DNA of 64,000 bases from Rapana venosa (GCA_028751875.1 CM054151.1:47160336-47224335), one strand, 5' to 3'; shown: positions 7,951-18,048, counted from the first letter of the stretch. Notes: a model not told the origin generated them from the sequence alone. Numbers and translations are program-made.

Positions 7951-9015
7951 TCTATTACTTACAATGTGTAGATGTTCTTTTTATGACTTTATTGGCTTTT
8001 CCCCCCTCTTTATTATGTGAGTGTATGGGTATTGCACTTATTTTATTATCATGACATTCAATTTGTATGAGTATAATTAAAAAGTGTTTGCGTTGATCGT
8101 GTGCTATGTGAGTATTACATATTTAGTATTATCCCTGAACCCCCCCCCCCCCACACACACATACACACACGCACACTCACTCACTCACTCACTCATATTC
8201 TCTCCCTCAATGACTGTATAGGTTTAGATTTCTTCTTTGTTTTATTTCTTGTTTTTATTGTGCGGATGTATTGGTATTAAATTTATTTCATTATCATGAC
8301 ATATAATTTGAAACGAATATAATCTAAAATGAGTGTTGATGGGATCGCATACTGTTTTGGGAATTATATATTGGATATTATCTCTGAAATACACACACAC
8401 ACACTCTCTGTCTCTGTCTCACCTTTTATCGTCTTGCTTATAGTTATAGTGTATCCTGAGGAAGGATTCATATTTTATATTTTCAATACTTTATTGGACT
8501 TGCCTCTGTACTTAAGCTTTAATGAGTGCCCTATTTCAATATCTTATAGTTATGTGTAACAAGTATGTGTACCATTTGACAATGTGTAGATGTTTATCTT
8601 TATGACTTATTAAGTTTGGTTGTGTTATTTTTCTTGGCTCTGTTGTTGTTCTGTGTTGTTGTTTGTCTTTTCTTTTTTTATCTTCTGTTGGTTTGGTTTT
8701 TCTTTCTCTTTTGTTTGTTTGTTTGTTTTTTGGTTAGGGTTTTTTTGGGAGGTGGGGGTGGGGGGGTATTTTTAGGGTTTTCTTTTATTTGCTTGCTTTG
8801 GGGGGGGGGGGGGGTGTTGTTCGGGGGGGGGGGGGGGGAGCTGTTTTGAAAAGGGTTATTTCCCCTTGTTTTTATTGTGAGACTGTATAAATATTGAGTT
8901 ATTATTATTAAGATATATCCCTAACGGGCGGGGACTGGATGTAAAAAAGCACATGTGTGCTTAGTCTTTATCCTCGAAATAAAAGAATTTGTCATGTCAT
9001 TGTCATTGTCTCTCT
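7951..9015 (+). mobile_element. Element X, copy 2 (long 3' region)
   Basis: About 1.05 kb that reappears inverted at 28682-29740. Matching blocks: GTGTATGGGTATTGCAC, ATTATCATGACAT, GAATTATATATTGGATATTA, CCTGAGGAAGGATTCATA, a G/T-rich run (8640-8840), and the end CCCTAACGGGCGGGGACTGG with the SINE-1-like tail to TAAAAGAATTTGTCATGTCA. No ORF. I infer the 3' UTR of a LINE, or a non-autonomous derivative; the coding part is absent here. Confidence 0.65.
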
Positions 9016-9125
9016 GCGTGCGCGCGCGCCTCACGCACGCACACGCGCAAGTGTGTGCGTGTATGTGTGTGTGAGCGTGCGTGTGTGTGAAGAGGGGGAG
9101 AGGGGCGCGTGAGTGTGTGGAATTT
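9016..9125. repeat. CG/TG-rich simple repeat
   Basis: Alternating purine-pyrimidine tract of CGCG, CACGCA and GTGTGTG units, potentially Z-forming. It directly follows the Element X tail. Confidence 0.8.
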
Positions 9126-9237
9126 TAAAGATTGAATTTGATTATTTTCTGTCATAAATGTCTTCTGTTGACTGTTCTTATGTATTACTTGTAACCATCA
9201 CGAATGTCTCAGTTTATTGAGATAATAAAATATTGGT

Positions 9238-9532
9238 GATGGGACGGGAGAATTCAGTGGTCAGAACACTCGCTATCCCCCAAGCTAAGGTTAAGCAGCA
9301 ATGAGCGTGATTACCAAGTGGATTGGTGATCATTTGCGCGCCTTGGCTTCAGTACAGTTCCCCAGTTCACCCAGCTGTAAATGGGGTCCTGCTCTTTTTA
9401 GGGTCAGGGAAGGTAAAGCAGCGAGGGAGAGGAGACGGGCACCGCCTCAATGTGCTGGCCCCTGGATAAGCTCAGATCTCTGACATCTCGCTCCCCAACG
9501 ATCGCATAGGCTAAGGGAACACCTGTACCTTT
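9238..9532 (+). mobile_element. SINE-5 copy
   Basis: Starts GGGACGGGAGAATTCAGTGG (A-box-like, altered). It continues with AAGTGGATTGG, CGCGCCTTGGCTTCAGTAC, CACCCAGCTGTAAATGGG and GCAGCGAGGGAGAGGAGAC, and ends in ACACCTGTACCTTTAA. The minus-strand copy at 20033-20322 preserves a better head, TAGCTCAGTGGTAAAAACAC. Family members also occur at 40425, 59690 and 61573. Confidence 0.75.
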
Positions 9533-9690
9533 AAATGTGTTTTGGGTGCGTTTGCGCGTCAGACCTCAGTTTATCATCTCACTCGAAGGACTTGCAGGGA
9601 AAGAGAGTCGGATCCAGCAGTTAACCCCGAGGGAAAAATTCCGTCGGACAGACGACTCTGCCGAGAGTGAGGTCTGTGTCCCAGCGCAGA
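9533..9690 (-). mobile_element. SINE-1 degraded fragment
   Basis: Minus-strand remnants of the SINE-1 middle: sequence like GAGATGATAAACTGAGG and an altered TTAACCCCGAGGG block where intact copies have CCCCTGGAGTTAA. Abuts SINE-5 without a gap. Confidence 0.5.
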
Positions 9691-9699
9691 TATGGAAAG

Positions 9700-10214
9700 C
9701 AGTAGATTCCCAAGCTGTGCCGGCCCTCAGTCCCCATCTTGTCGTGAGGTCCACGCCCTGACTACCGGGGCATTCCGCTTTATGATGATAATCTGTGTGC
9801 CAATCCCAACAACAGTGCAAACAAAGAGGGGGAAAAAAACAGAGGAAGAAAAGACGTACGCACATATAGATCTATATCTAAACAAAAACCAAGCAATAAC
9901 AGAAACAAACAAAAAGCAACCAAAACCATAAAAAAGAACCCTTGAATTATTTTTTTAACGGAAAAAAATAGGCCGTCCACCCCCCACCCCTAAATCAGAA
10001 TACGTTTGGAATGTACGCTTTAAAAAACACACCAAAAAACGACAAAACCCTGGTTTTTATGACCTCAGGCAGAGGCGCCGTCAGTACTGGAGCGACATGG
10101 AATAGTCCATACACACTTATGCTTCCTTACAAAACCTGAAAACTGACAACTGGAAAGTCGATCATGCCAGGCCCCGAGCCAGTCCTACGATACACAGATT
10201 TAGATCCAGATCTA
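9700..10214. other. No recognisable feature
   Basis: No splice-supported coding exon and no match to the repeat families of the window. Short open frames on both strands have no recognisable content. Confidence 0.4.
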
Positions 10215-10500
10215 GAAAAAGTCTGAAGTTGCTGCTGCGTATTCCCCAGCTTAATTAAAACCCTACCCTACAGATCACCTAGAATATGTACTCCGACTCA
10301 CTCACTCACCTTGGAATCACTGTGGGACCTTAAAGTACGCACTAGATGGGAAATTTGCCTATAATAACTGTTTTCAAGTACCTCTCCAAATAGGCAATGA
10401 TATGATACTTGGAAGATTTTTTTACTTGGAAAGAGGGTGAAGGTTCTAATGCTAAGAGGTTGCCATGGCCAAAGACAATTTCAGCATAACGCTTCAAAGC
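10215..10500 (+). repeat. Family C repeat copy
   Basis: Same block order as 5090-5330 and 62870-63080: TTCCCCAGCTTAA, GGAATCACTGTG, TAACTGTTTTCAAGTACCT, AAATAGGCAATGATA, then GCTAAGAGGTTGCCATGG. It lies between SINE-5 and the RTE-like LINE. Confidence 0.7.
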
Positions 10501-10644
10501 AAAACATTTTCATGAAGGCCTCGGCATGTAGCTGACATCAATGACTGATAAAGCTTCTGGCCTGGACCAAGACAGTCAAAGTCACATCTTTATTTTCTGA
10601 TGGTACATTCTTCTTCGACGTCCATCGGGATCGATGATGACCAT

Positions 10645-11031
10645 CTATTCATCCTGGAATTGGGAGGGTCCATTTCTGTGGGTGCCAAGATGACTTATTT
10701 GGCCAATCCGCGCTTGAAAAGTTCTTGAGCAGTATGGACAGGGTATAGCGGCTGCTTTTGGAGTCTTGGAGGCTCTATCTTTCCTGTCTTGCCTGCGTTG
10801 CTCAGCTGTCGCAATTCTGTTTGCTTCGTGGGCCTTGGCGCCACTGCGTACAGCTGCTCGCCACTGTGGCCTCTCCATTGCTGCCTGCTCCCATGAGTTT
10901 ATCTCAATGTTGAAGGCTTTCAGTGAGGCTTTCAGAGTGTCCTTGAAGCGTTTCTTCTGGCCTCTCTGGGAGCGCTTTCCATGCTGAAGTTCGCCAAACA
11001 GAAGTTTCTTGGGGAGCCGATGGTCTGGCAT
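10645..11031 (-). pseudogene. C-terminal region of RTE-like LINE with C2H2 finger
   Basis: Continues the RT polypeptide after a frameshift. It begins RMPDHRLPKKLLFGEL-like, then GKRSQRGQKKRFKDTLKASL, a basic helical stretch, and ends with CPYCSRTFQARIGQISHLGT plus His: a Cys2-His2 finger (Cys-x2-Cys, His-x3-His). The finger may bind the element RNA or target DNA; that role is inference. Confidence 0.85.
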
Positions 11032-11069
11032 GCGAACTACATGGCCTGCCCAGTGAAGCTGGGTCTACA

Positions 11070-12041
11070 TCAGGATGGTGTGGATGCTGGATGGTTTGCT
11101 CTAGTGAGCACCTCAGTGTCTGGGATCTTGTCCTGCCACTTGATGCCAAACAGTTTTCTCAAACAGGTGGTGTGGAAGTGGTTCAGCTTTTTAGCATGAC
11201 GTTGGTAGACTGTCCATGACTCTGACCCATAGAGCAGGGTGGTGAGCACTACCCCTTTGTAGACCTTGATCTTGGTTTCTGTTGAGATGCCTCTCCTGTC
11301 CCACACATTCTTTCGGAGTCTGCCAAAGGCAGCGCTTGCTTTGGCGAGTCTGGTGTTGACCTCATCATCAATGGCTACTGTGCGGGAGAGGGTACTGCCA
11401 AGATAAGTAAATTTGTCCACTGCTTTGAGTCTATGTCCATTTACGGAGATGTTTGGTTCAACGTAGGGCTTCCTTGGGGCTGGTTGGTGCATTACCTCAG
11501 TCTTCTTGGTACTGATTGTCAACCCAAAGTTGTCGCAAGCATCAGAGAACTTGTCAACACTGTCTTGCATGTCGGCTTCAGAAGCAGCATTGAGGGCGCA
11601 ATCATCAGCAAACAGGAAGTCGTTGATGATATCTGTTGAGACCTTGGTTTTTGCTTGAAGCCTCCTGAGATTGAAGAGTGATCCACCATACCTGTACCTG
11701 ATGCTGACACCAACATCCGAATCTCTGAACGCATCTGACAGCATTGCCGAAAACATGAGGCTGAACAGGGTGGGAGCAAGAACACAGCCCTGCTTCACTC
11801 CGTTGGTAACTGGGAAGGGTTCAGATGCCTCTCCGTTGTCTTGTACTCTGGCCAGCATACCATCATGAAACTGACGTACGATGGCGATGAATTTTCTTGG
11901 GCAACCGTACTTCGCCATGATTCTCCATAGACCCTCTCTGCTAACAGTATCGAAAGCCTTGGTCAGATCAACAAAGGTGGAGTAGAGGTCAGTGTTTTGT
12001 TTCTGACACTTCTCTCGGAGCTGCCTGGCAGCAAACACCAT
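11070..12041 (-). pseudogene. Reverse transcriptase fragment of RTE-like LINE
   Basis: A 323-codon frame covers the RT fingers and palm. Residues 23-31 carry FVDLTKAFD (first catalytic Asp), 81-90 GVKQGCVLAP, and 144-147 FADD, the catalytic Asp pair. FTYLGSTLS and LLYGSESWTVY mark the thumb side. The domain N-terminus (motifs like ISLLSIASKVLARVLLNRL) is in another frame at 12042-12185 and no endonuclease domain is present, so the copy cannot mobilise by itself. Active-site residues look intact, so the loss is by truncation and frameshift. In a full element this enzyme copies the LINE RNA at a nicked target. Confidence 0.9.
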
Positions 12042-12185
12042 GTCGATAGTCCCGCGATCTTTCCGGAAGCCACATTGACCTCTGGAAGAAGGTCTTGCTC
12101 AAGGTGGACTATGAGCCGGTTCAGCAGTACTCTGGCCAAGACCTTGCTTGCGATGGACAGCAGGGATATTCTTTGGTGGTACATA

Positions 12186-12914
12186 GAACAAACAAACAAA
12201 CAAACAAACATGTATAGATATTTTTATAGGCTTATTTTTTCATCGAGCCATCCTGAGAAAAAACTTCAGAAAAACCTTTTGAGTCTGAAGAGAAACAAGT
12301 CTTTCAGTCTAACTTCGGTGCTAGAATGCGTCCAGTAACATTGAAAAAAATACATTAAAATAAAAGAATGAATAAAGGCAAAATCAGGAAGGAGTGAACA
12401 GGGACAACAGACAGACACCATTGTGGTAGCTTTTGTTAATGTATTTAACTAGACAACTCAATGCTAGTTTGCTGCTACGAAAGCTCTGCTACAATGCAAT
12501 GCAATACAATACAATACAATACAAACACTTAATCATCTCAAAATCACGATAAATTCAAGTGAGTTACAAGCATAGCTAAAAACAACAAAGATTTATCACA
12601 TAAAACAACACAATAATTATAAGGAAAGCTTCTAACCCTGCGGCTGCCCCCTATGAAGCGCCACTTACTGTTGAGTAAATTCAAGGGATTTTCTGCTGGT
12701 CCCGAAGGTATATTAGTGGCCCATCACTTGTATGGGCTTCCTCTGAAGCCAGAGTATAGCTGTCTATACGTTGAGGTACTCGAAAACAGCCACACCAACG
12801 AACTTGTTATCTAGTGTGTATTTACAATCTCACAGAGATTTCCAGGTGGATAAGTGGAATAGAGGGCATATTCCTGGTGAACCCCCAACAACAACAGCAT
12901 CCAATTATCTTATT
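12186..12914. other. Mostly unassigned; CAATA simple repeat
   Basis: A CAAA run marks the LINE junction and a degenerate (CAATA)n sits at 12495-12525. I see no exon or family match in the rest. Confidence 0.4.
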
Positions 12915-13092
12915 CTTTTTCTTTCTTATTCTGTTATTTCGATGATAATGGAAAAAGCACTCATGTGCTTTAAAAAAAAATCCAGTCCCCGTGTGTATGC
13001 AGCTTTGTACATTTTTTTCATCCGTTTTCACCGGCACACAATGGCCTACTCTTCCAAAAAGCGGAACGGGTTTTATCGTGTGCACAAGATGT
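12915..13092 (-). mobile_element. SINE-1, truncated copy
   Basis: Minus-strand tail (AAAGCACATGAGTGC stem, ATTATCATCGAAATAACAG) and body up to the AACATCTTGTGCACACGAT block. It stops before the CGGATGAGAC block and the tRNA head. Confidence 0.8.
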
Positions 13093-13354
13093 TCATTATC
13101 CAATCACTGTGTAGGGTCTGTTTTAGTCTACCTGCATTCCATGTGAACCATAGCGCTCGGTTTATAGAGCTAGCCTGTCTCTGGTCTCTATAGATGGCAC
13201 ATCTTGAATGCTGACATCCAAATTTCGTCTGAAAACAGAAAATACTACTTCAACACAGAGAGTTGCTTCATGATCGGACCCACTTAATCCCTGATTCCAG
13301 TGACATGGATTAGTTCATTGGAATAACATAGGTAAGTGATTTTCCATCCCACGC

Positions 13355-13374
13355 GAGGTCGCGCGCGCGCGCGG

Positions 13375-13429
<55 letters not shown>

Positions 13430-13546
13430 TGTGAGTGTGTTCGTTCTTGTATTTAACGTCTGTTCACTATAAGTGATATTAGTCGGGGGGGGGGGGGGGG
13501 GGGGGGGGGAGACCTATAGCAAAAACAATAGAAGACAGAGGGAAAG

Positions 13547-13597
<51 letters not shown>

Positions 13598-13640
13598 GTG
13601 TGTGTGTGTGTGTGTGTGTGTGTTTGTTTAGCACACAAGT
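13355..13640. repeat. GT microsatellites and G run
   Basis: (CG)n passing into (GT)n (13357-13436), a short TTTAACGTCTGTTCACT motif shared with 32840 and 33390, a G run of about 26 (13484-13509), then a second (GT)n (13550-13622). Confidence 0.9.
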
Positions 13641-13654
13641 GATAGGCTAGAAAT

Positions 13655-13815
13655 TGTCATGAAGTCAGTCAATCAGTTAGTTAGATAGTAGGTCGGTTGA
13701 TTGGTTAATCAGTTGGTTTGTTAGTTAATCCGTCAGTTTGATCGGTCAGTTTGTTGATTGATCAGTTCGTTCTTCACTCGTTCGTTAGTGAGTAAGTTAG
13801 TTAAATGTTAGTTAG
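13655..13815. repeat. Degenerate GTTA/GTCA tetranucleotide array, left part
   Basis: Repeats of AGTTAGTT, GGTTGATT and CAGTTTGTT. The same type of array resumes at 14178, on the other side of a full SINE-1, so the two were probably one array. Confidence 0.7.
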
Positions 13816-13825
13816 TTGTTATTAT

Positions 13826-14178
13826 TATCATTATTGATTATATTTCGAGAATAATGGAATAAGCACTCATGTGCTTTTTTTTTACATTCAGTCCCCATGT
13901 GAATGCACTTTTGTACATTTTGTCATCCGTTCCCACCGGCACGCAATAGCCTACTCTTCCGAAAAGCGGAACGGGTTTTAACGTGTGCGCAAGATGTTCC
14001 GCGTGCGTTAGCACACGGACCTCGGTTTATAGTCTTATCTGAAGGATTTTAGGGGGGTTGGAGTCAGCACTGATGTTAGGCCTAACTCCAGAGGAAAAAC
14101 CCTCTTGAACGAGATTCGAACCCGGGTCAGCAGATCACGAGCGCAATGTGCATCACTCTAACCACCAGGCTAGTTCGT
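13826..14178 (-). mobile_element. SINE-1, full-length copy
   Basis: On the minus strand a complete copy. The head has an A box (TAGCCTGGTGGTTAGAGTG) and B box (CCCGGGTTCGAATCTCGTTC). The body carries GAGTTAGGCCTAACATCAG and AAGACTATAAACCGAGGTCC. The tail ends ATTCTCGAAATATAATC. It is inserted in a GTTA/GTCA array. Confidence 0.85.
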
Positions 14179-14179
14179 T

Positions 14180-14211
<32 letters not shown>

Positions 14212-14395
14212 AGTTAGTTAGTTAGTTAGTCAGCCAGTCAGTCAGTCAGTTAGTTAGTCAGTGAGTGAGGGAGTCAGCTGGCTAGGTAGGCAGGGAGTCA
14301 GTCAGTCAGTTAGCTGGTATACAGTTGATCAGGTGGGTTGATTGGCTGATTGGCTGGTTGGCTGACTGCTTGAATGGTTGGTCGATTAAATATTT
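14178..14395. repeat. GTCA/GTTA tetranucleotide array, right part
   Basis: (AGTC)n and (AGTT)n units, clean at 14180-14260 and progressively interrupted towards 14395. Confidence 0.85.
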
Positions 14396-14399
14396 ATGT

Positions 14400-14865
14400 C
14401 CTTGGCTAGGAAGAGGGTTATTACTGAGAAGTAGTTAGCCGCTATTTATCAGGGTGGGCTTAAGAGTTGATGAAGTGTAAACGATCAGACAATGTAAAAC
14501 GTTTTACTCCAGCTGAATCAAGCTGAACTGATGAAGGGGAAACTATCCAATGGGTCTTTATTTTGACCCATCAGTCATCACTCATAAGAAACCACTCAGT
14601 CATCACTTTGTTAGTCTCAAAACCGCATTTGTCAGTATGGATCTAGTTCATTAAATTAATCCCCAATTGTTTTAGACTCAAACAGCTGAAGAAATGATGG
14701 ATTGCAGGTTTAACCCCTTGCTGGCCGGATTAAGCGACTGACTACATTGGTGTTTTTTTTTTATTAGCAATGGTTGAACTGAACTGGTTCTGTAAACATT
14801 GTTTGACTAGCGAGTTTCTGGTTTCTGTGCGGATTGTGTGTTGAGTTTGTTTGTTTGTTGTGTCG
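14400..14865. other. No recognisable feature
   Basis: No exon, known repeat or regulatory motif that I can support. Confidence 0.35.
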
Positions 14866-15054
14866 ATTGCCCGGGTGGTTAGAGTGATGCACATTGCACT
14901 CGCGATATGCTGACCCGGGTTCGAATCCCGTTCAAGGGGATATTTTCCCCTGGAGTTAACATCAGTGCCGACTCCACTGCCCCCAAAAGTCCTTAGGGTG
15001 AGACTGTACACAGAGGCCCCGTGTGCGAACGCACGCAGAACATCTTACACACAC

Positions 15055-15059
<5 letters not shown>
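14866..15059 (+). mobile_element. SINE-1, 5' half of a copy split by SINE-2
   Basis: The tRNA head has an A box (TTGCCCGGGTGGTTAGAGTG) and B box (GGGTTCGAATCCC), followed by the standard body up to CATCTTACACACACGTTAA. The element resumes at 15579 after the nested SINE-2. Parts before and after fit together at the expected point of the SINE-1 consensus. Confidence 0.85.
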
Positions 15060-15094
<35 letters not shown>

Positions 15095-15395
15095 TATGGA
15101 ATTTATATAGCGCTGAATCTTGTAAAGCAACAAATCAAAGCGCTCAGATTTCATACCACTTTAAGTCACGGCAGATTTCGGCATATTTCTCTCCGTGAAA
15201 TTCGGGCTGCTCTCCCCGGGGAGAGCGGGAGAGCGCGTCGCCACAAGCGCAGCGCCACCCATTTTTTACTTTTTCATGTCTGCAACTGTATTTGTTTCCC
15301 TATCAAAGTGGCTTTTTTCTAAGAATTTTGCCAGAGACAACTCTCTTGTTGCCGTGGGTTCTTTTACGTGCGCTGAAAATTTTGTGTAACACACG

Positions 15396-15426
<31 letters not shown>

Positions 15427-15569
15427 TAGCGCCCAGACCACCACTCATGGTCTAATGGATGGGGGAAAAGTTTCCGGTCCAAACGGGGTACGAACCGCCG
15501 CACACTTCAGACCCGGACTTTTCGCTTTCTAGACAGGCGCGTTACCTCTAGACCACCGATCCACAGTCA
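15060..15569 (-). mobile_element. SINE-2, full-length, nested in SINE-1
   Basis: On the minus strand: tRNA-like head (A box TGGTCTAGAGG, B box CGGTTCGTACCCC), body (GACCATGAGTGGTGGTCTGG, GATGAGACGATAAACCGAGG, GAAAAAAGCCACTTTGATAG, GGGAGAGCAGCCCGAATTTC), then the LINE-B-type tail (TACAAGATTCAGCGCTATAT, AAATTCCATACATT) and (TTA)n at 15060-15092. It is flanked by a 9-bp repeat, ACACGTTAA, at 15051-15059 and 15570-15578. This target-site duplication is expected for LINE-driven insertion. Confidence 0.9.
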
Positions 15570-15578
15570 ACACGTTAA

Positions 15579-15727
15579 CGTTAACACATTTACTCATTTT
15601 GTAAGAGTAGGCCATTGTGTGCCAGTGGGAACAGATGACAACATTAACCAAAAAAACCTCCTGCATATACAGGGGAGTGGATGCAAAAAAAGCACATGAG
15701 TCCTTATTCCATTATCTAGAAATATCA
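15579..15727 (+). mobile_element. SINE-1, 3' half of the split copy
   Basis: Continues SINE-1 from AACACATTTACTCATTTTG through TAAGAGTAGGCCATTGTGTG to the tail AAAGCACATGAGTCCTTATT and ATTATCTAGAAATATC. Confidence 0.85.
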
Positions 15728-16127
15728 ACTTAGCAGCCCTCAGTCTATGGCGTTGCGCTCTAAGGTGTTAATTCTCCAGAGCACAAAGCCTGGGTAAGTA
15801 AGTATGGAGGGCAAGCTGTTGCTCATGCAGAAGACCCCACCCCCCACCTCTCCACGTCCCTGGAATGGTCCAATGGAAAGGCAATCGCCAATACACACGG
15901 TCCTAGTGCCGTCGCAGGAGTTGCCAGAACGTTGCTGTATACAGCCTCAGACTGTCTTGGGGACTTCGACTCCCGATTTTTCCTCAGGGTTGACTCCCGA
16001 AGCCTTTCCTATGAGAAGGTATGGCCGCAAGGCAGTGGAGGTTTGAAATCAGAGTTTTCCTCCTCCTAGATGAACTGTCTTCCCAGACTGATGAGCTCCA
16101 TCTACCCACATGACACAGGTAGTACTG
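15728..16127. other. Unclassified, repeat-like
   Basis: Contains GTATGGCCGCAAGGCAGTGG and GAGTTTTCCTCCTCCTAGAT. These look like old interspersed repeat sequence, but no second copy is in the window. No exon with supporting splice sites. Confidence 0.3.
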
Positions 16128-16392
16128 GCTTACCTGGTTACTCTGATAGGGAAACAAATACAGCTGCAGAAAAAAAAAAAGAAAAAAAAAAAAAAAGGGT
16201 GAAAGGGTGGCGCAGCGCTAAATGGCGACGCGTTCTCCCGCTCTCCCCGGGGAGAGCAGCCCGAATTTCACGGAGAGAAATCTGCCGTGACTTAAAGTGG
16301 TATGAAATAAAATCTGAGCGCTTTGATTTGTTGCTTTACAAGATTCAGCGCTATATAAATTCCATACATTATCATTATTATTATTATTACCT
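16128..16392 (+). mobile_element. SINE-2, 3' part
   Basis: From CTCTGATAGGGAAACAAATA through an A-rich run (16170-16197) and GGGTGGCGCAGCGCTAAATG to the shared tail GAGCGCTTTGATTTGTTGC, TACAAGATTCAGCGCTATAT and a (TTA)n end. The plus copy lies about 0.5 kb from the minus copy at 15060, so the pair is inverted. Confidence 0.85.
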
Positions 16393-16774
16393 GTAGCTAC
16401 AAATAAAACTAGAAATAAAAGAATACAAAACTACGTAATCGTAAGTTGGATGTTGACAGTTATTTCTTGACTACCATCGAAACACTAAATCATCTAAACA
16501 AACAAATGAACAAATAAATCTATTACATTTTAATAACACAAAAACTGCTCTTTCACAACTCTTTCTGTCACAAACTAAACACACAAAACCGTAATATGGA
16601 CGAATCAAAATCATCATATGGGTCAGGCACATATCGATCTCGGAGAGCAAGATTCGTGCCCGCAATTTCTAAATAATAGCGCTGCTGACAACCATTGATG
16701 AACAGTAAGGTACCTGCAACAATGGCCTCCCAAAAATCGTTCGCTGCCACCACGGCAAAGGACGAGAACTTTGA

Positions 16775-17080
16775 GAGCCCAATAAAAGCTGTTAATCGAT
16801 TGGCTTGATGGAAAATGCGTCACACTCTTCTCGTCGCTGATTGGTTTGTCAACAGCATGAAGTGCTCTCGCTACCAATGGTACCCGAGCTTGACAGCCAA
16901 CCGTTTTGTTGCCGTGGGACCGTAGGGGCTACCGTTGAAAGATTTATACAGATCGGCACTGGCACTCCGCGGGTTCTGCTTCTGGGTTAACACCTGTGTT
17001 GTGTTGTTATCAACCTCGAGATTGTTTGTCATTATTTCTCTCGATATTGTTCAAAAGGTGTTGAACTTGGTAAGTTTGGT
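16775..17080 (+). promoter_or_regulatory. Promoter-like patch with CCAAT boxes and a splice donor
   Basis: Four CCAAT/ATTGG elements occur within about 105 bp (near 16779, 16799, 16840, 16873). A GC-richer, CpG-containing stretch follows with ACTCCGCGGGTTCTGC, and 200 bp later a strong plus-strand donor, AACTTG then GTAAGTTT (about 17069). This arrangement fits a promoter and non-coding first exon. An ATG at 16877 opens only 37 codons. Function is inferred from motif clustering alone. Confidence 0.3.
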
Positions 17081-17544
17081 GTGTTTTTGTTTGGTTGGGT
17101 TTTTGTTTGTTTGTTTTGTTTTTGTGCAGTGTTGAATGAATTTAGTAAATCGTGACAACGTTTAATTTTAACTTTGAAGTCTTGTTTGTGGAATATGCAT
17201 GGGTTTTTTTCTTCTAATTGTTGTGTTTGCATATACTTACGTACTGTATTTAACTGATACATTTTGCTTTATGGAAATGCTTTTCTTTTGTACTTAGTTG
17301 GTAGGGGTGTTGGCCTATATTATATACCAAGCACAGCTAGTTCATTATTTTAGTTTGGTTTATCTGTCCTGTTTGCAGCTTCAGTTATGATGGCTAAAAC
17401 TATATAATAATAATATGTAGTGTGGTTTTCTTGTGATGTACCTGTCTTCTTAAATCAGATGGACAAAAAAACACGAAAAGTCTTAGGTTCAATTCCACCC
17501 CAACACACACTCTCTCTGTCTCTCTCTCTCATATATATATATAT

Positions 17545-17635
17545 CCCTAAGGGCGGGGATTGGATGTAAAAATGCACATGGGTGCTTATTCATCATCCTC
17601 GAAATAAAAGAATTTGTCATGGTCATTGTTATTTC
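17545..17635 (+). mobile_element. Element X/SINE-1 type 3' tail
   Basis: CCCTAAGGGCGGGGATTGGA, the AATGCACATGGGTGC stem and TCGAAATAAAAGAATTTG. The CCCTAA-GGGCGGGG start is the Element X version (as at 8925), not the SINE-1 version, so this is a very short 5'-truncated Element X. Confidence 0.75.
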
Positions 17636-17694
17636 GGAGTTTTTTCTTTATTTTTTCAGTCTTAATGATTTCTTTTTCTTTACAAGGAACAGGC

Positions 17695-17841
17695 ATTAAT
17701 GATTCAGGTAACTGGTCATTTTCTTATCCCGTGAACTTCCAGCCCAAAGGCTTTGACACTAGCTCAAAAACAGGCACAGAAGTGTGTGGAAAACGACACT
17801 GGGGTCGCCATGAAATGCGAAAAAGTGAATCTGGCTTTTAA
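17695..17841 (+). CDS. Possible last coding exon, unknown protein
   Basis: A pyrimidine-rich acceptor, TTTCTTTTTCTTTACAAG, precedes an open frame of about 50 codons ending at a TAA. The predicted residues are mixed and protein-like (SGNWSFSYPV, QPKGFDTSSK, CGKRHWGRHEMRK) rather than low complexity. I do not recognise the family. It could be the end of a gene starting at the promoter-like patch 16775-17080 on the same strand. A chance open frame is equally possible. Confidence 0.25.
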   Translation: MNDSGNWSFSYPVNFQPKGFDTSSKTGTEVCGKRHWGRHEMRKSESGF

Positions 17842-18048
17842 AAAAAATGTTGACCTCGATGTTGAAAATGGTCGTATTATTGTATGGAAAATATGATGTG
17901 TCTGTAAACTTACATATCAGTTTAACATTTACCGCACGGTTATTCACATAATCAGTTTATCTTTAACAGAGTAAAATTTTGATCAGCTACGCCGAATTAT
18001 GCAAGAATAAGTCGTGGTTTAAGTATGTTGTTTATCACACCGTCTTTT

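Larger units (their letters stand above)
10590..12185 (-). mobile_element. RTE-like non-LTR retrotransposon, 5'-truncated
   Basis: Read on the minus strand, this is the 3' half of a LINE: part of the reverse transcriptase, the C-terminal region and a short 3' UTR (GATCCCGATGGACGTCGAAG near 10620). The 5' end is cut at about 12185, beside a CAAA repeat. Frameshifts near 12084 and 11050 split the reading frame into three pieces. It resembles the RTE-type element with a C-terminal C2H2 finger that is common in mollusc genomes; I have not checked the clade by phylogeny. Confidence 0.85.
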
